From NCBI GenBank assembly GCA_022511145.1, contig JAFLSC010000001.1:1-64000 (forward strand): 64,000 bases of DNA, written 5' to 3'. A program made the translations under genes and the position numbers. The notes beneath the pieces are model-generated. The model was not told the origin of the DNA. It saw nothing but the letters and a program-made list of their open reading frames with translations, and ran no database searches. The DNA comes from Helicobacter sp. (GTDB taxonomy: Bacteria > Campylobacterota > Campylobacteria > Campylobacterales > Helicobacteraceae). Of this stretch, positions 17,355 through 24,034 are shown piece by piece (positions within the stretch are counted from its first letter, which is position 1; each line of letters begins with the position of its first letter).

Positions 17355-18463
17355 TCACCTCGTTTTGAATTTAGATACTCACTAAAGAGTTGGAAAAATC
17401 TTTTATTTTCTTCGGGCTTACCTATTGTAATGCGGATTGCATTAAGCCCATAAGAGTGTAAATTACGGATAATTACTCCTCTTTGGAGGAGAAAATCTGC
17501 TATTTGTGTGGAATCTAGCGGACTTTCTAGCAAATAGGTAATAAAATTTGTATAAGAAGGGATAAAAGCAATCCCCTGTTTTTTTGCAAAATCTTCATAT
17601 TTTAGCATTTGAGCTTGATTGTTTTTGAGAGTTTTTTGGATATGTTTTTGGTCTTTTAAGGCGGCAGTCGCACCCGCTAGACTCGGAGCGGTAATATTAA
17701 AAGGTGGGCGAAGCTTATAAAGGGTATTAATGATTGAGGCATTGGCAATCCCATAGCCTACACGCATTCCGCCTAGTCCATAAGCCTTTGAAAAAGTCCC
17801 CAAATAAATGGCATTAGGGAAAGTTTCTATTAAAACTTTGGGATTAAGAGCTTTTTTGGAATCTTTATAGCTTGCATATTCTTGATAAGCCCCATCAATA
17901 ACAACAAGACATTCTTCATCAATTTGTTTTAAAAAGTCAAAAATCTCCTCTCTCCCTAGACATTCCCCTAAAGGATTGTTAGGCACACAAAGGAAAATAA
18001 TGCTTGGCTTATGTGTTTGATAAAGTTCCAAAAATTCTTTAAGATTATGCTCATTGCTTGGGGTTTTAATAATCCTTGCTCCCACTTGTGTAGCATAGAT
18101 TTCATACATTGCAAAGGTGATTCTTGCCATTAATACAGCTGTTTGTGAATGAGCTTTAGCGTGGATACAAAATTCAATAATTTGGTCGCTTCCTGCTCCG
18201 ATAATGACTTCATTTTTTGTGATATTGAAATGTTTAGCAAGTTTTTCTTTCAGCTCAAACATTGAATCATCAGGATAGAGATGAGCTTCTTTTGCTTTCT
18301 TAATAATGGCTTTTTGTGCTTTAGGACTTGCTCCTAAGGGATTTTCATTAGAAGCAAGTTTAACAATCTTGCTTGCTTTAATCCCGTATTCTCTGACAAC
18401 AAGTTCAATAGGTTTTCCCGCCTCATAGATTTGGATTGAATCTAAGGCATTGTTAAATGTCAT
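17351..18463 (-). CDS. hisC: Histidinol-phosphate aminotransferase
   Basis: PLP enzyme of histidine synthesis that transaminates imidazole acetol phosphate. 370 residues of the class I/II aminotransferase fold: IKLASNENPLG-type substrate loop (KLASNENPLGASPKAQKAI), IIGAGSDQIIEF, and the PLP-lysine motif TFSKAYGLGGMRVGYG. First gene of the fliF-fliG-fliH-dxs-mla unit, as in C. jejuni. Amino-acid synthesis is thus tied to the flagellar base genes, perhaps only by location. Confidence 0.95.
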   Translation of the reverse strand: MTFNNALDSIQIYEAGKPIELVVREYGIKASKIVKLASNENPLGASPKAQKAIIKKAKEAHLYPDDSMFELKEKLAKHFNITKNEVIIGAGSDQIIEFCIHAKAHSQTAVLMARITFAMYEIYATQVGARIIKTPSNEHNLKEFLELYQTHKPSIIFLCVPNNPLGECLGREEIFDFLKQIDEECLVVIDGAYQEYASYKDSKKALNPKVLIETFPNAIYLGTFSKAYGLGGMRVGYGIANASIINTLYKLRPPFNITAPSLAGATAALKDQKHIQKTLKNNQAQMLKYEDFAKKQGIAFIPSYTNFITYLLESPLDSTQIADFLLQRGVIIRNLHSYGLNAIRITIGKPEENKRFFQLFSEYLNSKRGE

Positions 18464-18789
18464 TTGAGTAACCCTATAAAAAAATATTTGTTATTGTAGC
18501 AAATTTCTCGCTGAAAGTAGGCAAAATTTTAAAAAATTATAAAATCTTTGTTTTCTTAATCTGGCAAATTATCGTTACTTTTGATAAAAATAAATGATTT
18601 ATAAAGCTCTTTATTTATCTATTTTTTGGCATATGTAAATGTTTTTAAGGCATTTTATAAAGCAAAATATTTATATTTTTTGTTGTTTGTTTTTTAGAGT
18701 AAAAAACCAAAAAAATTATCATAATTTTTAGGGATTTTAATAAATAATGGGTTATAATTTTGGCTTTTAAAAAAATATCAAGGAATAAT
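18464..18789. promoter_or_regulatory. Divergent intergenic region; -10 element at 18753-18758 for the plus-strand genes
   Basis: A/T-rich spacer between hisC (minus) and the methyltransferase (plus). TATAAT at 18753-18758 predicts a plus-strand transcript starting near 18765. An AAGGA Shine-Dalgarno (18780-18784) lies 5 bases before the TTG at 18790. On the hisC side I see no convincing sigma-54 or sigma-28 flagellar promoter. No RNA gene was recognised. Confidence 0.5.
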
Positions 18790-19482
18790 TTGCAAATTTA
18801 TCAGCCCAAAAATGGCTATTGCTATAATAGCGATACCCTGTTTTTGTATGATTTTTGTTTGAGATTTTTAAAAAAAAATCATAAAGTTTTGGAGATTGGT
18901 TCAGGAAGCGGAATATTAGGAATGTTGTGCGTAAGGGATTTAGAGGTGGATTTAGTGATGATTGAAAAAAATCCCCAAATGGCAGAATTTTCTTATCGCA
19001 ATCTTGAAGCTAATCAAATTGCTGCTGAAGTGATTTGTGAGGATTTTTTGATTCATAATTTTTTAAATTTAAAATTTGATTGTGTGATTGCTAATCCACC
19101 TTTTTATTATCAAGGGGTGCTTAAAAGCCAAAATAGCAGTATTTCTCAAGCACGTTATGAAGAAAATTTACCCTTTGAATTAATGGTAAAAAAACTCAAT
19201 AGTTTGCTTAAGCCTCGAGGGGAATTTATTTTTTGTTATGACGCAAAAGAGAGCTATAAAGTTTTTGAGATTTTAGGGCGATATAAAATGCGTCCTGTTA
19301 CTTTGCGTTATGTTTATCCAAGGGAAGATAAAGAGGCAACTTTGCTTTTGTGTCGAATCAAAAAGGGTTCAAAAAGCCAAACGCAAGTTCTTTCACCACT
19401 TTTTACACATCAAGGGGAGGATTTTACGCAAGAAGTGCAAAGGATTTATCAAAAAGCAAAAACACAGAGTATTAAATGCTAG
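18790..19482 (+). CDS. TrmN6-like class I SAM-dependent methyltransferase
   Basis: Probable adenine-N6 methyltransferase related to tRNA1(Val) A37 methylase (YfiC/TrmN6). The SAM-binding motif is EIGSGSGILGMLCVR, the acidic residue follows in LVMIEKNP, and the catalytic N-P-P-F/Y motif is IANPPFYYQG. The N terminus QIYQPKNGYCYNSDTLFLYDF matches the family's 'YQ...G...N.D...L' opening. I start it at TTG 18790, which has AAGGA at correct spacing and lies after the predicted transcription start; a longer frame from 18760 would overlap the promoter. It overlaps the next gene by seven bases. Confidence 0.85.
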   Translation: MQIYQPKNGYCYNSDTLFLYDFCLRFLKKNHKVLEIGSGSGILGMLCVRDLEVDLVMIEKNPQMAEFSYRNLEANQIAAEVICEDFLIHNFLNLKFDCVIANPPFYYQGVLKSQNSSISQARYEENLPFELMVKKLNSLLKPRGEFIFCYDAKESYKVFEILGRYKMRPVTLRYVYPREDKEATLLLCRIKKGSKSQTQVLSPLFTHQGEDFTQEVQRIYQKAKTQSIKC

Positions 19483-19853
19483 AAAATAGTAATTTTGGAT
19501 TTCGTTTTGATGAATCAAAATGTGCAGAATGTGGCGGAAAGTGTTGCAAGGGTGAGAAGGGATATATTTTTATCACCCCTCAAGAAATTCAAAAAGTAGC
19601 GGATTTTTTAAATATGGATTTTGAAAAATTTTGTCTTTTGTATCTCAAAAAAGTAGGCTATCGTTACTCTTTGATTGAGAAATTAGAGCAAAGTGGCACA
19701 GGTTATGCTTGTATCTTTTTTGATGAAACAAAAGGAATGTGCCAAATCTATGAAATGCGTCCTAAGCAATGCCTAAAATTTCCCTTTTGGGATTGCTATC
19801 GCGATGATTTTGAAACATTATTGAAGGAATGTATCGGTGTGGTTAAAAAATAA
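19476..19853 (+). CDS. YkgJ-type cysteine-cluster protein
   Basis: 125 residues with the YkgJ (CxxCxxxCC) signature: CAECGGKCCKGEKGYIF, followed by the family's GYACIFFD, CQIYEMRPKQCLKFPFWDC segment with further cysteines. The family is thought to bind zinc or iron; its biochemical role is not established. It overlaps the methyltransferase upstream by seven bases and the TPR lipoprotein downstream by 17. Confidence 0.85.
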   Translation: MLENSNFGFRFDESKCAECGGKCCKGEKGYIFITPQEIQKVADFLNMDFEKFCLLYLKKVGYRYSLIEKLEQSGTGYACIFFDETKGMCQIYEMRPKQCLKFPFWDCYRDDFETLLKECIGVVKK

Positions 19854-21123
19854 AAAAGTTATTGTTTTAGCAAGTTTTTTAAGTTTTTTGATTTTGGTGG
19901 GTTGTCTTTCACGAGTGCCAACACAACCTAGCTTTAATCAGACTTTTAATCAAGAAGATGAATGGATTATGAAAGCTTATGATGCTTTAGATAATAACGA
20001 TGAAAAAGCAGCCAAAGCGTATTTTCAAGAAGCCTATAATCTCACGAAAAATAAGAGTTATTTGAAAGAAATAGTGGGTATTTTGGTTATTCAAAGGGAT
20101 TTTGAGGAGGCTAAAACTCTAGCTTTAGAATATCTTAAACAAAATCCCAAAGATGAGGAAGTAAGGGCTGCTTTGATTGGGATTCTTACGAGTCTTAAGG
20201 ATTTTTCTAATGCCCAAAAAGAAACTGAAATTTTATTAGCACAAAGTGATAATCCGCAAAATCTTGAGATTGCTTCATCAGTGTTTTTCTTACAAAAAGA
20301 ATACCAAAAATCAGTAAGGTTTTTAGAAAAAGCCTATGCCTTAGAAAAAAGTGCAGAAATCCTCGATAAATGGGCGTCTATTGAACTTTTATTTTTAAAC
20401 AATAAAACCAAAGCAATTCAGCTTTATGAGACTCATCATCGTCTTTATGGACTTACGGGTATTACAGGAGAGAAATTAGGTGCTATTTATTTAGATGAAG
20501 GACGATATAAAGAGGCAGCGAAGGTGTATGAAAAGCTTTTTGATGAGTTTGGTGAGCAAATTTATGCTAAACGGGCTTTAGAGATTTATTTTAAGACGAA
20601 TTTGCTTGATTTAGCACAAAAATTTTTGGAATCGCATTCTAATATTGAAACAAGTGATGAGATTTTGTTGGAAATTTATCGCACCAAAAAGGAAAATACC
20701 AAGCTAATCACCACATTGCAGCGACTTTATTTAAAAACACAAAATCCCGATTATCTTGCTTGGGAGGCAATGTTACTTTATGAAACAACACCGAAAAAAA
20801 ACCGAAAAGTCCTCACTGAAGTTGCAAAAAAACTAAAAGAAGCTATTGTTTTGAAAGCTGATGCCTTGTATTATAACTATTTAGGCTATTTGCTTATTGA
20901 CCACGATATGAATTTAAAAGAAGGTTTAGAATATGTCCAAAAAGCTTTAGAGAAAGAGCCAGAAAATCCTTATTATTTGGATTCTTTAGCGTGGGGGTAT
21001 TATAAATTAAAAGATTGTTTGCAAGCTCAAGAAGTGATTGAGAAGATTCCCCAAAAAGAGAGGGTAGAGGAGATTTTGGAACATTATGATTTGATTTTAA
21101 AATGCCAAAAAGGGAAACAATGA
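19837..21123 (+). CDS. TPR-repeat lipoprotein
   Basis: 428 residues starting at GTG with AAGGA eight bases upstream. The N terminus is a lipoprotein signal peptide (hydrophobic VIVLASFLSFLILV, then the lipobox Cys near residue 23 in LVGC). The remainder is helical, with tetratricopeptide-like repeats such as AAKAYFQEAYNL, SVRFLEKAYALEKSAEIL and EGLEYVQKALEKEPENPYYLDSLAWGYY. Such proteins scaffold envelope complexes; partner unknown. The last bases overlap the dehydrogenase start (ATGA). Confidence 0.8.
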   Translation: MWLKNKKVIVLASFLSFLILVGCLSRVPTQPSFNQTFNQEDEWIMKAYDALDNNDEKAAKAYFQEAYNLTKNKSYLKEIVGILVIQRDFEEAKTLALEYLKQNPKDEEVRAALIGILTSLKDFSNAQKETEILLAQSDNPQNLEIASSVFFLQKEYQKSVRFLEKAYALEKSAEILDKWASIELLFLNNKTKAIQLYETHHRLYGLTGITGEKLGAIYLDEGRYKEAAKVYEKLFDEFGEQIYAKRALEIYFKTNLLDLAQKFLESHSNIETSDEILLEIYRTKKENTKLITTLQRLYLKTQNPDYLAWEAMLLYETTPKKNRKVLTEVAKKLKEAIVLKADALYYNYLGYLLIDHDMNLKEGLEYVQKALEKEPENPYYLDSLAWGYYKLKDCLQAQEVIEKIPQKERVEEILEHYDLILKCQKGKQ

Positions 21124-21872
21124 ATATATGTGTAACGGGGGCTTCATCGGGATTTGGTGAGGCAATTACAAGGCGATTTGTTAAAGAAGGACATAGGGTC
21201 ATTGCGATTGCAAGACGCAAAGAACGATTAGAAAAGCTCAAAGAGGAGTTAGGGGAGGCTTGTTGGATTATTCCTTGCGATATTAGTCAATATGAACAAA
21301 TCCAAAGATTGCTTAGTGAAGTTAGCAAGGAGTTTGCTCCCATTGATGTTTTGGTTAATAATGCAGGGCTAGCTTTAGGATTACAAAAAGCTTATGAGTG
21401 TGATTTTAGAGATTGGGAAATAATGATTGAAACAAATGTCAAAGCCCTATGTTTCTTGACGCGATTGATTTTGCCACAAATGGTAGAGAGAAAGAGAGGG
21501 CATATTATTATGCTTGGCTCTATTGCAGGGACTTATCCTTATCCGGGAGGAAATGTGTATGGAGCAACAAAAGCTTTTGTGAGACAATTTGCCCTCAATC
21601 TTAGAGCGGATTTAGCAGGGAGTGGCGTTAGAGTGAGTGATATTGAACCCGGATTAGCTGCAGAAAGTGAATTTTCACTCGTGCGTTTTAAAGGTGATAA
21701 ACAAAAAGTAGAGGAGCTGTATAAAAATGCTAATGCTTTGATACCAGAGGATATTGCGGAGGCAGTTTATTGGGTTGCAAATCTCCCTGCACATATCAAT
21801 ATCAATACGCTTGAAGTAATGCCAACAAGTCAAAGTTTCGCTCCTCTTAATGTATGGAAACAATCTCCTTAA
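21120..21872 (+). CDS. Short-chain dehydrogenase/reductase, YdfG-like
   Basis: 250-residue classical SDR, NAD(P)-dependent. The cofactor motif TGASSGFGEAI and a basic patch AIARRKERLEKL (favouring NADP) are followed by NNAGLALG, catalytic Ser in MLGSIAGTYPYPGG, and the Y-x-x-x-K motif in VYGATKAFV. The closest well-known relatives are YdfG-type 3-hydroxy acid/serine dehydrogenases. The start at 21120 overlaps the preceding TGA and has AGGGA upstream; an upstream in-frame ATG at 21102 is less likely. Last gene of the four-gene unit. Confidence 0.9.
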   Translation: MNICVTGASSGFGEAITRRFVKEGHRVIAIARRKERLEKLKEELGEACWIIPCDISQYEQIQRLLSEVSKEFAPIDVLVNNAGLALGLQKAYECDFRDWEIMIETNVKALCFLTRLILPQMVERKRGHIIMLGSIAGTYPYPGGNVYGATKAFVRQFALNLRADLAGSGVRVSDIEPGLAAESEFSLVRFKGDKQKVEELYKNANALIPEDIAEAVYWVANLPAHININTLEVMPTSQSFAPLNVWKQSP

Positions 21873-21971
21873 TAAACTTCACTAGAGGCAAGTAGGGTGT
21901 CATTACAAGAAATTGCACTTAAGGTGTTTTTGCGAGAGTTTATAAGAACTCGTGGTAATTTCACCCCCTAT

Positions 21972-22064
21972 CGTTATTGTGAGAATGCGTAACATTCGCG
22001 GCAATCTTTAATTTGGGTTTTAGATTTTTAAGATTGCTTTGGAACTAAAGTTCCTCGCAATGAC
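21972..22064. repeat. Pair of opposed palindromic repeats (REP-like) between the dehydrogenase and fur
   Basis: Two related ~38-base elements face each other. The right copy read on the minus strand is GTCATTGCGAGGAAC, TTTA, GTTCCAAAGCAATCTT. The left copy on the plus strand is CGTTATTGTGAGAATG, CGTAA, CATTCGCGGCAATCTT. Each has a small internal hairpin (GGAAC/GTTCC; GAATG/CATTC), and GCAATCTT (22001-22008) with AAGATTGC (22030-22037) forms an inner inverted repeat. A third, more decayed copy may begin at 21931 (TGCGAGAGTT ... AACTCGTGGTAATTT). The 358-base gap otherwise holds no gene I can support. Confidence 0.6.
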
Positions 22065-22230
22065 AGAGTAAAGAGTGATGATGATTTGTGCGAATTTATA
22101 AGTTTTGCAATAATTGAGTTTATAGGTTTGTAGCGATGAGCTTATAAAACGATAGATTTTTAAAATACTGAAATAATGGGGATTTTAGATTTTAAAATCC
22201 AAAAATAAAGATTGTTTTTATAGCAATTGA

Positions 22231-22689
22231 TTATTCGCTTGCTTTTTTTAGGCATTTATCGCAAACAACATAAAGAAGCATATCGTGTCCCACTAATTTA
22301 GATTTATGGGAAGCGGTAACTTCCACTTGGAGTTTTTCAATCTCATCATTACAAAATTCTTCAATTTTACCACATTCAACGCAAATAATATGGTCGTGAT
22401 GAGCACCTCCTGCGATTTCATAACGTTTTCCGCTCCTATCAACCTCGATAGAACTCACAAAACCTTCTTTTTCCAAAAAGGATAAAATCCTGTAAATTGA
22501 GGAAATACTAGCACTTTTACAGGTTTTTTTGATAATGGCAAAAATGTCTTCAGGGCTTAAATGCCCACCATCATCATAGATAGCTTTTAGAGTATATTCT
22601 CTTTGCTTAGAGGTTTTGAGATTATTTTTTTTGATAGAGAGGTGCAATCTATCAAGAATGGTTTTGAAAGATTCTTTATACTTTTTCAT
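22231..22689 (-). CDS. fur: Ferric uptake regulator Fur
   Basis: 152-residue iron-dependent repressor. It has the winged-helix domain (SKQREYTLKAIYDDGGHLSPEDIF ... ASISSIYRILSFLEKEGFV) and the dimerisation/metal domain with HHDHIICVECGKIEEF and CDKC near the C terminus, so both the His-rich and the CxxC ... CxxC zinc sites are present. The N-terminal extension before the helix-turn-helix resembles that of H. pylori Fur. Two Fur boxes lie upstream, consistent with autoregulation. Divergent from the DUF2325 gene. Confidence 0.95.
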   Translation of the reverse strand: MKKYKESFKTILDRLHLSIKKNNLKTSKQREYTLKAIYDDGGHLSPEDIFAIIKKTCKSASISSIYRILSFLEKEGFVSSIEVDRSGKRYEIAGGAHHDHIICVECGKIEEFCNDEIEKLQVEVTASHKSKLVGHDMLLYVVCDKCLKKASE

Positions 22690-22724
22690 TTACTTTGTCC
22701 TTATGGCAACAAAAATTAATGAAG

Positions 22725-22730
22725 ATTATA
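22725..22730 (-). promoter_or_regulatory. Likely -10 element of fur
   Basis: TATAAT on the minus strand, 36 bases before the fur start codon. The two Fur boxes are centred roughly 48 and 79 bases upstream of the start implied by this box. Confidence 0.55.
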
Positions 22731-22758
22731 TCAGAAAAAAATAATTAAATCAAAAAAT

Positions 22759-22773
22759 AAATGATAATCATTT
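22759..22773. promoter_or_regulatory. Fur box 1
   Basis: AAATGATAATCATTT is a perfect 7-1-7 inverted repeat matching the core of the Fur consensus. It lies between divergent fur and the DUF2325 gene. Confidence 0.75.
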
Positions 22774-22787
22774 TTATAATAAATTAA

Positions 22788-22803
22788 GATAATATTGATT
22801 ATC
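22788..22803. promoter_or_regulatory. Fur box 2
   Basis: GATAATATTGATTATC is a perfect GATAAT/ATTATC inverted repeat, Fur-like. It ends four bases before the TATAAA at 22808-22813, so a bound Fur dimer would cover the spacer and -35 region of the DUF2325 promoter. Confidence 0.75.
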
Positions 22804-22807
22804 ATTT

Positions 22808-22813
22808 TATAAA
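22808..22813 (+). promoter_or_regulatory. Likely -10 element of the DUF2325 gene
   Basis: TATAAA 28 bases before the start codon, directly downstream of Fur box 2. An AAAGGA Shine-Dalgarno follows at 22829-22834. Confidence 0.5.
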
Positions 22814-22840
22814 ATAAAAATCAAGATTAAAGGATTAATA

Positions 22841-23158
22841 ATGTCAGTTTTAGTTATCGGGGGAGATGAAATTACCTCTATTAAAGCGGTATTGAAAAAT
22901 CTAGGTTGTGGAGATATTACACATTGGGACGCAAGAAAAGAAAGTATTAATCATAAAGATATTCCACAAAACATTGCTTGCCTTGTAATGCTTACAAATT
23001 TTCTCAATCACAATACAATGAAAAAATTTCGTAATGAAGCCAAGAAAAAGGAAATTCCTGTAATTTGCACCAAAAGAAGTGTGAGTTGTCTGTATTGTGA
23101 ATTTATGAGGACTTTTTCAAAAAAGCAGTGCGTCAATTCTCTATGTCCTTATGAGTAA
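22841..23158 (+). CDS. DUF2325-family small protein, probably Fur-regulated
   Basis: 105 residues that match the DUF2325 pattern: an N-terminal strand-glycine motif SVLVIGGDEITSIKAVLKNLG, a middle VMLTNFLNHNTMKKFRNEAKK, and IPVICTKRSVSCLYCEFMRTF. Four cysteines in the last third (two as C-x-x-C in CLYC) could bind metal. Function of the family is unknown. The gene sits alone, divergent from fur with two Fur boxes in the shared promoter, so iron-repressed expression is predicted. Confidence 0.8.
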   Translation: MSVLVIGGDEITSIKAVLKNLGCGDITHWDARKESINHKDIPQNIACLVMLTNFLNHNTMKKFRNEAKKKEIPVICTKRSVSCLYCEFMRTFSKKQCVNSLCPYE

Positions 23159-23208
23159 AATTTAGAAATTTTTTATTTAGCATTCCTTGAAATTCCTTTG
23201 TTTTTGGC

Positions 23209-23230
23209 TATAATTTGGTAGCACTATAAT
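23209..23230 (+). promoter_or_regulatory. Two candidate -10 elements for the response regulator
   Basis: TATAAT occurs at 23209-23214 and again at 23225-23230, 42 and 26 bases before the ATG at 23256. An AAGGA Shine-Dalgarno is at 23243-23247. Either or both may be used. Confidence 0.5.
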
Positions 23231-23255
23231 TAGTAATTAAATAAGGATTTAAGAA

Positions 23256-23963
23256 ATGCTATCTGAATTGTTAGAACCTTTAGCAAGTTTAACACTTCTT
23301 GTTGCAGAAGATGATTTGAGCGATTTAGAAATGTTAAAAATCCCTTTGGAGAGGAGATGTAAAAGAGTTTTAACTTGCACTAAAGGCGAACAGGGTGTAA
23401 AAATTTTTAAAGAAGAATCCGTGGATATTATTCTTATCAATGTTAATATAAAAGGGAAAATTGATGGCATTACAATGGCTTCTATGATTAGAAAAATTAA
23501 CCCCGCTGTGCCAATTATTTTTATAACAGCTCATAGTAATGAGGAAAAAATAAATGAAATAATAAGGCTTAATGCCATAGCTTTAATTAAGAAAAAAATT
23601 GATTTGGAGACGCTATTTGTTATTCTTTTAGGGATTAGCAAAAAAATCCAAAAAGTGCAAATGGTTGATTTGGGGCATAGTATCTTTTATCGCACACACG
23701 ATAGGTGTATTTTGAAAGATTATGCGGTGATTGAACTCACCGATAGAGAAAGTGCGATTTTAGAACTTCTTATTGACACTAAAGGACACCCTGTGCTTTA
23801 TGAAGAGTTTAAGCAGCACATTTGGAAACAGCAAAAAATGACAATAGATTCTTTAAGAATGCATATTAACAATTTGAGAAAAAAAACTTATTATGAGTTG
23901 ATTAAAAATCATTCTCGCTTGGGCTATAAACTCATCATCAATAAAGCTAAAAGGAAACGATAA
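23256..23963 (+). CDS. Orphan OmpR-like response regulator lacking the phosphoacceptor Asp
   Basis: 235 residues: receiver domain (about 12-125) and a winged-helix DNA-binding domain (about 140-230, VIELTDRESAILELLID ... MTIDSLRMHINNLRKK ... RLGYKLI). The acidic pocket is kept (AEDD at 17-20) and so are the switch Thr (IFITAHS) and Lys (LIKKK). The residue that should be phosphorylated is Asn: DIILINVNIKG places Asn62 (codon at 23439) where Asp is expected. No histidine kinase gene is next to it. Likely works without phosphotransfer, or through another signal. Targets unknown; PBP1A follows downstream on the same strand. Confidence 0.85.
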   Translation: MLSELLEPLASLTLLVAEDDLSDLEMLKIPLERRCKRVLTCTKGEQGVKIFKEESVDIILINVNIKGKIDGITMASMIRKINPAVPIIFITAHSNEEKINEIIRLNAIALIKKKIDLETLFVILLGISKKIQKVQMVDLGHSIFYRTHDRCILKDYAVIELTDRESAILELLIDTKGHPVLYEEFKQHIWKQQKMTIDSLRMHINNLRKKTYYELIKNHSRLGYKLIINKAKRKR

Positions 23964-24034
23964 ACTTTCCTTTAGAATTTGTATGCTAAAATCCCTAAAA
24001 AATTTTGCAGACATAAGGGAATGAAGTCAGAGAA

